Source: Selaginella moellendorffii (lineage: Eukaryota > Streptophyta > Lycopodiopsida > Selaginellales > Selaginellaceae). Taken from it: a stretch of DNA of 64,000 bases. Of this stretch, positions 10,382 to 21,912 are shown in pieces. Location: positions 2,501,949 through 2,565,948 of the forward strand of contig NW_003314270.1 of NCBI RefSeq assembly GCF_000143415.4. Direction: 5' to 3'. The position numbers and the translations under genes were made by a program. Positions within the stretch are counted from its first letter, which is position 1, and every line of letters begins with the position of its first letter. The notes beneath the pieces were generated by a model, which worked only from the letters and a program-made list of their open reading frames with translations, had not been told where the DNA came from and ran no database searches.

Positions 10382-12277
10382 GTCCTTCGTCCTTCGTCCT
10401 TATCAAAATCCTCCAGGGCAAACACTCTCAACTCGGGAGCTTACGTGAGAACTAACATATGTCCTCTTCTCTTTCCTTTGTGGGAACTTTTGTATCAAAT
10501 CCTTTTAAGTAAACACAACACTTTGTACGATAATACTTTGGGTTTTCTGGATCGATTGCGAGATTCTGGGAACTTTGGTTCTCTCTGGTTTCGTTTCATA
10601 TATTGGATCTGTTGCTGCTGTTGCGAGAGTTTGGACATGGGAAACGGCATTCGCCATCCAGATTGTTGCTTTGCCGCTTCCGGGAGAGCCCGCGACGGGA
10701 TCGAATTATATAAGAATCCGTTTGCTGTTGCCGCTGGATCCATTTTTTAGATTGCCGTGGCAGCCGCTCGCGCTGTTGCGTTGCGTACTGCGAGTTTGTT
10801 GGATTTGAAATTTAAATGTCGGGAATATTCGCCCTCCCACAAAATCTGGCAAACCTAGCTACTTTAGCTCTCGCGGCACCACCCGCGAAATCAATTCTTG
10901 CGGAGTGTGTCTGCCAGGCACTTAATTTAAATCTCACTAATTAATCTCCCCAACAGAGCAGACAACAGGAGATAAACCGTTGCTATGGGCGGGGGAGTAT
11001 ATTCCCTAGGTTTAAGAAAAGGGCGGAAAGTTGACTGACCCCTTTACCTTCCCTTCCCCTTTTGGGTTTCTAGGGTTTGTGCTTTTGTTTGGGGGAGTGT
11101 CAATGACGAGGCCCCCATGCACGCAGGCCGCATGCAAAGGTGTTGTGCGTGTGGGGCGAGTTTTTTATTTGGATCTAATGAGTTGCAATAGCGTTGACTG
11201 ATTGCGAATAGGCACATCCCCCTCAACTCACGCAATGCATACGCCTTAAGACCTGCTGCGCTCGATAGCTTATGGAAAATGGACTCATTCATCGCCAAAG
11301 AAATTGATTATAAGGGCCAGTAAGCTCTTGTGGGGAATTCGTGTAGTTTTTTTCCCTCCAATTTGCTGGATTCTTAGGGCAATGCGGGAATGAGCTTGCG
11401 AGTACGTCGTTTGGGCTTGCTAGATTGCTTGAGGGTTTTTTTGCTGGATTCAGTGCGGGAGACCGGGGTGGTGGCCATGGTTTTCGGCCACCCTTTGAAA
11501 GGAAATTTGGACCACGATTCTGGCGCGCTCTCACCCCAAGGCGTTTGCATTTTTAACCGCTTCCGGCGAATCTCCGGCAGTTTTTTCCCGCGCTCAATGG
11601 AGCTGCGCCAGGTGGCGGTAACCACGTGGGCGGATTTGCCTAAAGCTCGGAAGGCCTGGCGACGGGCTTGACGGGGGCTGACGGGGGTTGTCTGACCGGC
11701 GACGACCGGGATCGGATTCCCTCCGATTTGCCAAATTCCCCCTTAACGGCCACCATCAACAATCCATGATTGGCCCATGCATACGCGGCATGGGGGCATG
11801 TAACATGGCATGCCAGCTCATGGCGCATGGTCATGACGTGGCAGTACGTTTTCGGCCCCGTGCGGCTCGAACCCCGTCACACGTCACGTGAGCCGCCGGG
11901 GCCACGTGCTGCGCAAAAAAAGCTTACGCGCTGGAAATCATTCGCTTGTAACATCCCCATCGACGAGCAACAAATTAAAGAGCAAAGTATTATTATGACA
12001 AGTGAAACCAATGGCTCGTATCGCCTGCTCTCTGTTCGTGTGTGTGTGTGTGTGTGTGATTGTGTCAGAGCCACACAGCCTCTATCGATGATCGCATTTT
12101 GGGGAATCGTTCGTTTGATCGTGGATCGCTCGCTCGATCCGTCCTCGCTGGAAACGCCTGTACATGGCAAGGGACTCGCAGCAGCGGGCGAGGTGAAGAG
12201 AAACTACCGAGCGTTACTTTCGATCTCCAGAGCAACGAAAAGGAGAAAAAAAATGGAAACTTGCCTTCGTCGCAAAT
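10239..12277. other. Gene-free region between converging genes, with simple repeats and G-boxes
   Basis: About 2 kb separate the ends of the PHD gene and the DUF7054-like gene. The start holds repeated GATCGATCGATCG palindromes (10236-10273) and probably 3' untranslated sequence. A CT microsatellite lies at about 10350-10382 with CGTCCTT repeats after it. A GT microsatellite lies at about 12038-12057. Two G-box-type sites (TCACGTGA at 11884-11891 and CCACGTGC at 11902-11909) sit in an area rich in CATG. Open frames here, up to 216 codons, have low-complexity or unfamiliar translations; I do not call them genes. Confidence 0.5.
10350..10402. repeat. CT microsatellite plus CGTCCTT tandem repeat
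   Basis: An alternating CT run of roughly 30 bases is followed by three tandem copies of a CGTCCTT-like unit. It lies about 110 bases after the stop of the PHD gene, probably in its 3' untranslated region. Confidence 0.8.
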
Positions 12278-12917
12278 TCAGGGGCGATGCGAATCCCCGC
12301 TGCTGCTGTTGCTGCCAAAGTGAGCAGCCACCGCGGCAATTAGTCTCGATCTCCAAGAAGTTGGGTGATCATCCTTTTGCGCTGCAATTCGATCGCCATC
12401 GGGACGTCTGTGAAGGATAAAGTCTCGCACTCCAGCAGCATCGCCAATCCGGAGCTTATCGTCTAGAGCTGCACAAGCAAAGCAGCTAGAACACATGAAG
12501 AAATTGTAGAACAATGAATGAAAAAGCCGAGAGACATTACCTTCCGAGATGTCGTGCGCAGAATAGAGCTCGAATGGCCTGGGATCGGTTCCCAGCGGCG
12601 GGATGCGGCCTTCGTGCTCGTACTCCTGCAGCGCATGGCGGATAACGCTCTCCACAGTATCGCTCGAATCCACCACGAATCGCAATGGCCCGGCGCTATC
12701 AACAACGCTGATGCTCACCAGGAACTTGTGCGAGCCACCGTACTGCGACTGCCCGTGACGAGAAACGTGAGAAATCCCCACGAAATGTCGATATTTCGAT
12801 CGCAAATTTTACCTTGGAGAATTCCTCCGGGCGATGGAGCTGCGCGGAGATGTCTGGATGGGCTAGAATCTCCGCCAGGCTCGCGTCATCCGCCTCGGCC
12901 TCCCCTCGCGCCTCCAT
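12278..12917 (-). CDS. DUF7054-like ubiquitin-fold protein (copy 1)
   Basis: A small plant protein of the uncharacterised family I know as DUF7054, whose core resembles a ubiquitin-like fold. Three exons give about 170 residues. Exon 1 starts at the ATG at 12917 (MEARGEAEADDASLAEILAH). Exon 2 carries the family core, FLVSISVVDSAGPLRFVVDS followed by DTVESVIRHALQEYEHEGRI and PFELYSAHDIS. Exon 3 gives ALDDKLRIGDAAGVRDFILH then a charged, Ser-rich tail ending GDSHRP. Both introns have GT-AG ends and restore the frame. An AAAACCCTAG telo-box-like motif lies 9-18 bases before the ATG. No signal peptide or membrane segment is seen. Its relative at 56792-57518 shares the core (LVTVTVLGSPGPLRFLVDKA). 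The molecular function is unknown. Confidence 0.75.
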
Positions 12918-13586
12918 CGATCGCTAAAACCCTAGAAAGCGGTAATGCAAACAAGAGAGTAATTCCTCCTCGTAGTTTACGGAAGCCCGTTTGCCACATC
13001 ACATCGATCTCAACGGAAGAACGTTCTAGGGCTTCTCCTTCTCTTCGTCGGCGCGCTCTTCCTCCGGCGATGGCGGCGGGCGCCATTCCCAAAGGTATCC
13101 TAGTCCAACGCCATTGTCATCGCTAGATTTTGAGCGGAATAGCTGCGCTGCGCTGCGCGCTTGATCCAGTTTCGCTTGATCTGTTTCGTTCTCTCCTGTG
13201 TTGAATGCAAAGGAGGAGGAGAAATCGGTGTGCTTGTAGAAGAAATATTTGTTTGCTCTCTTGCGTTCTTCCTCTCTGTGAGCTTTTAGACCATTGTTAA
13301 TGATACTGAACTGAAAGATTTTATTTTTCCTCACAGTGTAGCACATATGGATAGATAACTGGATGACATCCGATGATATCGCATCTGAATCTGATGCTCA
13401 AGCAGGTCGTGGATCTTGCACGTAAGAGCTCTGCGTATCAGATTTAATCTTGTCTAGTACTGACACTACTGTTTCCGTTTGCAGTAATCGGTTACAATAC
13501 AAACACATTGCAAGCGCAAGAACCTCGTGAAGCGCCGATCGATCGTGGAGAGGCAATCACTCTAGAGTGATTGTGAGAGAGATCTC
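12918..13586. other. Intergenic region, DUF7054-like to hydrolase-like
   Basis: About 670 bases without a confident gene. A telo-box-like motif at 12926-12935 belongs to the DUF7054-like promoter. A plus-strand ATG at about 13069 (MAAGAIPK) is followed by a GTATCC donor-like site and could start a very small spliced gene, but no coding continuation is convincing. The 3' part is probably the untranslated end of the minus-strand hydrolase-like gene. Confidence 0.4.
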
Positions 13587-14663
13587 TCAGTTCCCGTGAT
13601 GGAACTTCGAAAACGGCAGCCGATACTGCGAGGTGGCAATTGGTGGTGGCTTCGGATGTGGAAAATTTGGAAGAAGTGGATGCCCCCACACCTGGTTGTC
13701 GAGCCAGTTGAAAATCTCCGGACACTTTCTCCCGGTGGTAGCATGCCGGCCTTGCGCGACTCTCATCAGCGAGTGAATGTGCTCAGCCAGGAGCCTCGCA
13801 TAGCTGTGGTCGTCCCGCTGGAGTGGCAAAACATCAAACTTCTCGAGCATGAGGCAGACATCCGGAGGCCGGGGAGCCGATAGAACACGTCCCAAACCGT
13901 CGATGACGCCCTCGGCCTGCATCGCTGCATGGAGCTTGGTGGAGGCATCGGATCCAAAGCCGGGGATGTGCGCAGCAAAGTAGAAGGGAGCGATCGGGAA
14001 CTCCTCGCAGCAGACTTGAGCAACAGGTATGGCTTTTGCTCGCAGCAGCTGCTCGTGACTGTGGATCTTTGACGCGGTGGTCTGGTCCTTTGGCATATGG
14101 ACGAACAGAACCGGAGGATAAGTTGAAGCCGGGGCCATCTTCGCTCGCTCCAGCGCCTTGTGGAGGCCCGGGGACACCATCAAGACGAGCGCCGAGAACT
14201 TGATGGTGAGCGCGAGCATGGAGAGGAAGTTGCCGCCGGAGCCGGAGCCTAGACCGACGATCGGCGCGCGCTCCAGGCCGTGCTGCGCGGTCCAGGAGAC
14301 GAGGACGGACACTACGTTGTGAGCGTCCTGCGAGGCTTGCGGCGGCCAGTCCTGCCAGAAGCTCTTGACGCTCTTGATGGCGATGACGGCGTAGCCGCGG
14401 CTGAGGGCGTGCTTGACAATGGCGACGTGGTCGGGGACTCCCGTGCAATTCGGCTGCTGCGGCTGCGGCTCCCAATACGTGAGCGGCGATCCGTTTCCTT
14501 CGTGGGCGATGAACAGCACCGCGCGAGGATTTGGAGGGATCTGGGAGATGACATCAAGGTGCTGCTGCTCTTGTTGGATCATTTCTGATCGAGCGAGGCC
14601 AGCAGGAAAAAAAATTCCAAGAACACGCCGAAGAACGAGGAAGGATGTAGTGTTTAGAGTCAA
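13587..14663 (-). CDS. Alpha/beta-hydrolase-like protein
   Basis: A single-exon frame of 358 residues. The fold is inferred from a hydrophobic strand (NPRAVLFIAHEGNGSP), a GLGSGSGGNFL segment near residue 150 that looks like a nucleophile elbow (G-x-S-x-G), then SALVLMVSPG and PPVLFVHMPKDQ, where VHMPKD may be the acid-containing strand of an alpha/beta hydrolase. A late His (HAAMQAEG or DDHSYARLL) could complete a triad, but I cannot assign it. The N-terminus (MTLNTTSFLVLRRVLGIFFP) is hydrophobic and could be a signal or anchor. The second in-frame Met (MIQQEQQHL) would remove it. The C-terminus is Pro-rich. I do not recognise a named family and do not assign a substrate. Confidence 0.7.
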   Translation of the reverse strand: MTLNTTSFLVLRRVLGIFFPAGLARSEMIQQEQQHLDVISQIPPNPRAVLFIAHEGNGSPLTYWEPQPQQPNCTGVPDHVAIVKHALSRGYAVIAIKSVKSFWQDWPPQASQDAHNVVSVLVSWTAQHGLERAPIVGLGSGSGGNFLSMLALTIKFSALVLMVSPGLHKALERAKMAPASTYPPVLFVHMPKDQTTASKIHSHEQLLRAKAIPVAQVCCEEFPIAPFYFAAHIPGFGSDASTKLHAAMQAEGVIDGLGRVLSAPRPPDVCLMLEKFDVLPLQRDDHSYARLLAEHIHSLMRVAQGRHATTGRKCPEIFNWLDNQVWGHPLLPNFPHPKPPPIATSQYRLPFSKFHHGN

Positions 14664-15100
14664 TCTAATAAGCTAATTGGGGGAGGGTACCTGGAGTGTA
14701 GTTACTTGGCTCGCCCAGAGATGATGGCATTTATACACTGGAGGTTCTATGGCTCGAGAATAAAATCCAAGAAACAGCCCATTCCACAGTGGAGCCCTGC
14801 CACGTGAGCGGGCATGGTATGTCAGGTGACGTGGAGGTGATGTGGACGGGAAAACTGGAAAAAACCGGCGAACGAGTAACGCGGCCAATTAGCTCGCAGA
14901 ATTTCTTCAATGCCAAAAAGCAAAGGTGGTGGCGTGTCGGCATCAAAGGTATCTTTGTGCCATGTGAGTGAATTTTGACGTTTGAAGAGGTCAGATTTTT
15001 AACTGCCGTGGATAGCGTTTGGCTAACCGTGGTTAACGCGCCTCCAACGGTCGCATTTAGGGCTTGGGTTTTGGATTTTAGGGTTCTAGCGGGCGGGGCT
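14664..15100. promoter_or_regulatory. Divergent spacer, hydrolase-like / LpxB
   Basis: About 440 bases lie between divergent starts. A CCACGTGAG G-box-like site is at about 14798-14806. A TTTTAGGGTTCTAG telo-box-like motif is at 15077-15090, ending 11 bases before the LpxB ATG. GT/AG-like ends near 14690 could mark a 5' untranslated intron of the minus-strand gene, but this is not certain. Confidence 0.4.
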
Positions 15101-16875
15101 ATGGCGCCATGGCTACTGCGCTCTTGCCCGGCGCGGCGCGTGTGGCGCAGATGGCTGTCCGGCGATGCGGTTTCTCCTGGGAGGAGGACGATCGGCGATC
15201 CTGTGCGTGTGTTTGTCGTGGCTGGAGAGCCGTCCGGTGATGTGATCGGCGGGCGTCTCGTGGCGGCAATGCGAGAACTGTGGCCGGATTCTCTGCGGCT
15301 GTCTGGCATTGGTGGGTAAGTTCTTCGATTCGAGGGAACTGGCTGGCATTTGTGATTTTCATCCAGGTCTTGCATGGAGCGAGAGGGAGTGAAGAGTATT
15401 TTCGAGATGGATGATCTTGCGGTCATGGGAGTAACGGAGCTTTTGCCGCACTTGATAACGTTATCGGTAAGCTCTGTCAATTCGGTGCTTTTACTCTTTT
15501 ACCAAATGCTTTGTTTGTTGTTAGAGGAGGTTGCATCAAGCCGTGGACGCCGCTGTCCGATTTGATCCACATATCATTGTGACGATCGACTCTAAAGGTT
15601 TCTCGTTTCGCTTTCTAAGAAAAATCAAAGGTACGGATATTATGCTTTGATTTTGTATTCTTGTGTGAAGTTCGCTTCCTCTTGTTTTTTCTTTCTTATG
15701 TCACCTTGCTCTTTGCTTAGATTTCTGTGCAAAGTCGAAGGTACCGGGTCCATTCTGTGTTCATTATGTATGCCCGTCCTTCTGGGCCTGGAAAGGGGGC
15801 GAGGAGAAACTTCGAAACTTGTCAGGAGTTGTGGATCACTTGCTTTGCATTCTTCCGTTTGAAGAAGGGATATGCAAGTCGAGCGGCTTAAATGCCTCGT
15901 TTGTTGGGCATCCCGTGCTGGATGACGCATTTGACTTGGCTGGTAAATCTGCTGTATGGCTAGCTTCTTGATTAGCAAAGCAACACTCCAGTTTCTTACG
16001 TCGTTTTTGCAGGATTTTAACGTGATTCAGAGCAAGTGGATGATTCACGGGAATGGCCAGAAGTTCCGGCAAGATCATAACCTTCCAAGTGGTAAAATTA
16101 TCAAACTATTTCGGTTTTGTGGACTTATTTTCTCGCTTTTTTCTTGCAGAATCACCTGTTATTACAGTGCTTCCAGGAAGCCGAGCGCAGGAGCTTCATA
16201 AAATGCTCCCGATTTATGGCTCGGCATTGAAACACCTGTCTCGAAGCTTACCTGGCCTGGCTGCTATTATACCAACCGTTCCAAATCGCACGCTTACCGG
16301 GATTATTGACATGGCTGTGAGAGATTGGGGGCTGCCTGTAGTCGTCGTCCCGGGTGCCTCCCTCGAAGACAAGTACAACTCGTTCGCAGTTAAGTTTCGA
16401 AATCGCCATCTCATACTCTCATGCTCTTTGCTTTTTTTTCCTTTCGCAGGCCAGTGATGCTGCCTTGGTTACGTCGGGTACGGCAGTAATGCAGCTACAA
16501 ATGTGTCGTGTGCCTTGCGTGGTTGCGTACCGAGCAAATATTTTTACCGAGTGGATCATCAAGCAGCGGACAGTGCTCAAGTATGTTTCTTTGCCAAACA
16601 TTTTGCTGGACTCGCCTGCTGTTCCAGAAGCTCTTTTCTCCTCCTGCAAACCAGACCGCCTGGCATGCTTGCTTGAGTAAGAATTCACTCTTTCGCAGTT
16701 TTTGGTATTAAACTTTGTCTATCTTCACAGAAATATTCTGGAAGACCCTGTGGCTGCCAGAGAAGATCAAGCTAAAGCCGCCGAGTCGGTGCTACACATG
16801 ATTCAACCGCCAGAAGCGTTACAGAGTCCAAGCCGGACGGCAGCGCGTATTGTTTTGGCTGCACTGGAGCCGTGA
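15101..16875 (+). CDS. LPXB: Lipid-A-disaccharide synthase (LpxB), organelle-targeted
   Basis: A GT19 glycosyltransferase joining UDP-2,3-diacylglucosamine and lipid X into the lipid A disaccharide. Plants keep this bacterial pathway in mitochondria; its role is not settled. About eight to nine exons with short introns yield roughly 450 residues. The N-terminus is Arg-rich (LLRSCPARRVWRRWLS), fitting a transit peptide. Family blocks: VFVVAGEPSGDVIGGRL; SGIGG; MDDLAVMGVTELLPHL; FDPHIIVTIDSKGFSFRFLR; CPSFWAWKGGEEKLRNLS; LLCILPFEEGICKSSGL; FVGHPVLDD; VITVLPGSRAQELHKMLP; SDAALVTSGTAVMQLQM; and CVVAYRANIFTEWIIKQ. The stop at 16875 follows IVLAALEP. The gene converges with TOUSLED kinase, 84 bases between stops. 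It appears intact; a few exon joins were inferred by eye. Confidence 0.93.
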
Positions 16876-16959
16876 ACACCAATTTGGAATCGAAGGCTTG
16901 TTTCTAAGTGTTGATAATGGTAAGCTCTGGTTTTTTCTTACACGGTCATTCCTTCGTTC

Positions 16960-19803
16960 TCAAGGTTTGCGTTTGACATAGGACAAGTAAGGATCTTGTG
17001 CTGCGGTCAAGACATCAGGCCTGTCCATTTGATCGTATGATAGGCACCTCCGGATAAAGTCCTGCACAAGGAATAGAATGAAGCGCCAGTGGAAACGAAG
17101 CGCATTACCTTGGCATCAGCGGAGACACTAGGACGCGTTGGAAACTCCACTTTCCTCGCCTTGGTGATTGTATCCTCGCGTAGAATCCTCTCCTGGCTTT
17201 GGTCATGCCCGAACGGCCTCTTCCCAAATAGCATTTGATAGAAGAGCACTCCGGCCGACCACACATCAACCTGGACGCAGTAGTTTCAATATCTATCCGC
17301 TGAAGAAATAAAAGAGAGAACAACGCACCTTTGACGATATAAGTGGTGTCTTGTTCACATCAAAACACTCGGGCGGAAGATACCTGTAACAAAGCCATGG
17401 CTCTCTAGCTTGTATTGTTTCGACAATGGAAGGAAAGTTTTACCAGTATGTCCCTGCGCCCTGAGACGTGAGTTCCATTCCCTGCGAGCCAACCTCGTCT
17501 TCCACTATTTTGCTTAGTCCGAAGTCTGTGAGTTTGGCCGCGCCAGCTTCGTCAAAGAGGACGTTCCCAGGCTTGAGATCGTAGTGGATGACGCGCTGCG
17601 ATCTTCTGTTCAAGTATACGAGGCCGGAGAAGATCTGGACCATGATGCTCCGAGCTTCTCTTTCCGGAAGCACTGACGTCGATTTTAAGACGGCATCCAG
17701 ATCTTTGCCTGCAAACCACGAGTAAGTCTGATGCAAAAGAAAAGCGTAGACAAACCTCCGCAGTATTGTAGCACGGTACAGAAAGTATTGTGGTCGATCT
17801 CGAAAATGTCCCACAACCTCACGATGTGAGAATGCACTAAGCTCTTGTGGATGTTGTACTCTCGGATGGCGTGACGGATGTAGTTTTGCTTCTTTTCTTC
17901 GCTCCATTGGACGTTAAGACCGTGCAGCTTGCAGGCCACATATCTGTATTCCACCATATCGTAAGCCTAACAAGCGCGACAAACATCACTTTCTGGAAAG
18001 GAAGTTGATCCCAGCTGAGTGGGGCTTACCTTGTATACTTCGCTGAAGCCGCCTTTTCCCAGGAGATTCAGCAACGCGTAACGTTTGTTGAGGATTGGAA
18101 AGTGATTGAAACGCGATCCATCTTCGTCCCTGATTCTTTTGAGCTCGCGAATGAAACAGGCTTTTTCTAGCTCATAGCGCTCGCGATCTCGCAGTGTGTT
18201 CTCCTCCTCCTGTACAAGAGTAGTCAGTAATCCCCCAAAGTGAAACATTCACAAACCCTTTTAATCGAAAAAATCCGCGCCCTGTACATCTCTTCCGTTG
18301 CTATACATTCTTCTTCGGCAAGTCCCTGATCATTTTCCGAAGCATCTGTTTTATCTGCATGAATTTTTATAAGAAATATGCTTTGCGGAAAGTAGCCAAA
18401 ACCATACCGTTTTGTTTTTTCTTTAGAAGCTTTCTTTGTTTCTCAATAGCATCTTTTTGTTCCAAGAGCGATTTCTGCATAGAAAAAATATAAGCCTCAA
18501 GAACGCGCTGGCACAGAAAACTTTTGAGTTTACCAGACGAGCTTGAATGTCTTTCAATGCTTGTCCATCTTCCCAAACCTCAGACAGTAAGGTGCCTGCC
18601 CTGCCAGATGCAAGCCTATGGATACAATATCATACTTTCATAGAGTCACTTACCGCATGACTCCCACGTTTCCAAGCCGGACTGAATCCTGACGGACTCT
18701 TAATCTTGCTTCCTGCCTCTCGCCTTTTGCAACTGCTATCAGTAGATCAGACACGACCTTCAATCGCTGTGACCACACACGAGTCAGCAAAAGGCAACAA
18801 CGTTCATGTCTACCTTTCGCTCCTTCTCGAGCTGTACTTCCTTCATGTCATTTATTTCCTGAGAACATTTCAAGAATGAACTCCGAAATTGCCAAAAGAC
18901 ACAGCAGATCACCTTCTCTAGCTGCTGGCAGGTTCTCTGGTATTGGCAAGCTTCTGATCTAGCTTTGTCAAGCTCCTCGCCAAGCCCCGCACACCTCGCA
19001 TTCAATGTCATCAGGTCTTCCTGCTACCAACAGATTATCCAATGATCCTCTGTAGAAAATTTACTCCACAAGACATCTCTCAGGAAAACCTGAAATTTGC
19101 CAGGAAAAAGAAATACCTCACGAACGTATCAAATATAAAAACGTACCTTAAGTCGCTCGTCCTCCGAAAACCTCTGAGAAACAATAAGATAGAACAGTTA
19201 TTACAGAGAAAAACGAAGCCCCACGAGAGCACCACTGACCTTGTGTTCCGCACCATTCCCGTTGTCAACCTTCAGGAAACGATACAGGACGCTCAAACTG
19301 AATAGAAAAGAAAAATCTACCTTTGCAGAAGGTGGTGAATGAGGACGCTTGGCCTCTTTTGCTTTTCCACCCCGGCTTCGTTGGCCCATTCCTCGGCTGC
19401 TCTTTGTTGTCCTGCCTTCTTGATCCAGCTTTTCCTCCTGGAGAAAAAAAAAAAAAAACTTAGCGAGAATGTATACGTGACTGTCCATTCGCTTACTTCT
19501 CGCGACTCGTCCATTTGAAATGTCTTTCTCTTCTGTGAGCTGGCGCTGGCTTGGATCATAAAGTCTCCAGCGTTCTGTGGCATATAATGGAAAAGAAGAA
19601 AATAGGGGGAGTTGAGATTCTGTCTAGTGGCCTAGACTTACATCTTCGTCCGAGTCTGTGGAAGAGGGAGAAGCGTCGGGAAGGGGCTTGGCGGCGGGGA
19701 TAGATTTCCCAGCCATCCTGGCTTCGAGCTTGGCGAGCTTGGACGGCAGCGAGTCTGAATGGTTGGAATTGGAGGAGAGATGGAGCAGCACATTGTCGTG
19801 CAT
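16960..19803 (-). CDS. TSL: TOUSLED-type serine/threonine protein kinase
   Basis: Nuclear kinase of the Tousled family, which in other organisms phosphorylates the histone chaperone ASF1 and affects replication-coupled chromatin assembly; the Arabidopsis gene is needed for leaf and flower development. More than ten exons encode about 640 residues. The start at 19803 gives [20 protein letters not shown] then KLAKLEAR, matching the family N-terminus, followed by an acidic Ser/Asp patch and Lys-rich nuclear-targeting stretches ([13 protein letters not shown]). The middle is coiled coil ([50 protein letters not shown]). The kinase domain has [16 protein letters not shown]-binding Lys in [20 protein letters not shown] in place of [13 protein letters not shown], the TYWYLPPE activation segment and [18 protein letters not shown]. 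It ends YVKRKP. The overall match is strong; exon ends are by eye. Confidence 0.94.
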
Positions 19804-20117
19804 TGCCGATGGCGATCGAAAACAGCGAATGCGTCAATCCGCCAGCTGAGAGACCCGCGCTCCCCACCCCTCACAAGCCCTAAAATCACAAAAGAAATAT
19901 TGGGCATCTACAACGAACGGCCGAGATCTTGGGTTTGCAAGGTCCTGTTTTAAGAATTAATAATATTAAGACAAAGTTTTCCATCAAATGCTATTCCATT
20001 GTAACCCAAAACTTTCTATATATTTGGCAATAAAATGTTTTAGGTAATGTTCCTGAAAATGCCAATTTTTTTGCAAACTTGTAGGGGGGCTAGTGGATAT
20101 ATTTAAAACATGGTTAG

Positions 20118-20290
20118 GTATTCTAGGATATTTTACTATTTAATGGTTGTTATTAATCTAAATTAATTTTGTATTTATAATTTATTTAAACACTTTCTAG
20201 TATATTCTTTTTTATTCTACCATCTAATGGTTGATATGCAATAAGATTAATCTTGTGTTTATGAATTATAAACATGTTTATAATTATAAA
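20118..20290 (+). repeat. Dispersed AT-rich repeat, copy B
   Basis: Begins TATTCTAGGATATTTTAC, continues through a TTTGTATTTATAATTTAT segment, ACACTTTCTAGTATATTC and CCATCTAATGGTTGAT, and ends near ATAAACATGTTTATAATTAT. The same order of segments recurs about 1650 bases downstream with substitutions and a deletion of about 28 bases near the end. It has no coding capacity. Confidence 0.75.
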
Positions 20291-21765
20291 CTTCTATTTG
20301 CTCAATTCAATTAATAAATAGGAATAACACTACTATTAATCAAACCAAGCATTGTTACATGCAACGTGTAGCAAAGTTTTTGTAATTTCATCAAAATTAT
20401 TTTTATTTTCTAAAAGTGATGATTTAATTTGTATTACTAAATTCCAAACACTAGAAGACATTTTCAGAGAACACTAAGTTCTCCCTATATCACTAGTGGG
20501 GTGCATGGAATAAAAAATTAAAAATTCCCCCTTTGGAAAATTTCTCTTTAAGGGACACATATACATATGGAATTGCCCTTTAAAGGCTGGTAAAATAATT
20601 AATAGAATTTTTTTCATTAAAAGTGATTAAAACTAATGCCACTTTTTTAGTCCATTTCATTTTAATTCAAAATAACCATCACAAAATATGTTTCATCCTC
20701 CATTTTTATCTCATCTGAAGCAAATTTTTACATTTATATCAACATCACTCCCTTCTCTTCATATTTCTTTGATTTTCCTTCTGTTTCAAGTGCCTCTTTA
20801 ATAACCTTATCATGCCACCAAAAATTAGAGCATCCTTCCTTTTCATACCATAAAAAATTATAACATTCCTGTTAATTCCAAGGTTTCCAAATTTCAATCT
20901 AATATAACTTTAAGTTTTTAAACTCTAAGTGAACCAATTAACTGTAACTCATCCATATAGCTATAAAGAAGATAAAGCAAAGAAGGAAAAAAAGGTGGTA
21001 TAAGAGAAAGTGAAGGGAGAAAAACTCTAATTAAAAAAATGGAAATGGGCTAATTAAAAGGATCAAATTTATATCAAATTTAAAATGAAAGATGAATTTA
21101 GAAAACCTTTAAAGTGGGCTAAATTTATAGAGTGTATTAAATATGAGCTTGTGTTTAAAATCCATTCTCTAAAATTTCAATTATTAGCTTTCTGAAATTC
21201 GTGAAATTTGTGATTTGAATTTAAATAACATATGGCAACATAATGGAATAGATATTAAAAAATTTGTATAGTAGATTTTTTAAGGCCAAAACTTCGTGTG
21301 GAATATGGTCCAATTATATTATTTTGCACCAATTTTGGTTTGCTTTATATATATTATAATTCCTAAACTTTATGGGTTATTAGATCTGGTAAATCGGCAC
21401 TATCAAATGAGGATAACTTTGGTAAATATGAAGAAAGAGGATTTAAGTTTTATAAATGTATTTCAAAATTTATTTCATAAAAATATTTGATTAAAGAGCA
21501 CTTTGAACAGACTCGATGATTATGTTGATAAAAATTTATAAACTTCTTAGTTTAGACTTCCAGATAGATTACGTAGTCCAGTATTGCTCAAACTCAAAAA
21601 TACTTAATTTAAATATTCCAATATCTTTAACTAATTAGAAAAAAAGATACACTTTTATTTATATATTTTTTCCTTTTATATTTAAATTCTTATGAATTGT
21701 TTCTTGAATTTTTTTTTTTTTGCTTAAGAAAACCTGTAGGAGATTGGAATGGTAGTGAATACTTG

Positions 21766-21912
21766 GATATTCTAGGATATTTTACCATCTAACAATTAGA
21801 TTAATTTTGTATTTATAATTTATAAAATTTCTTAAACCCTTTCAAGTATATTCTTTTTTATTCTATCATCTAATGGTTGATAATAAATTACAAACATGCT
21901 TATAATTATCTT
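21766..21912 (+). repeat. Dispersed AT-rich repeat, copy C
   Basis: Direct copy of the element at 20118-20290, with shared segments TATTCTAGGATATTTTAC, TTTGTATTTATAATTTAT, AGTATATTCTTTTTTATTCT and ATCTAATGGTTGAT in the same order. It is shorter near the 3' side. It could be a miniature non-autonomous transposon or an old duplication. I could not define terminal inverted repeats or target-site duplications. Confidence 0.75.

Noticed and set aside
11770-12420. A 216-codon plus-strand frame
   Set aside because: It reads through a GT microsatellite (CVCVCDC run) and overlaps the DUF7054-like exon on the other strand. No recognisable domain.
13069-13130. Possible tiny plus-strand gene starting MAAGAIPK
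   Set aside because: A donor-like site follows, but no downstream exon gives a convincing protein, and several acceptors lead to immediate stops.
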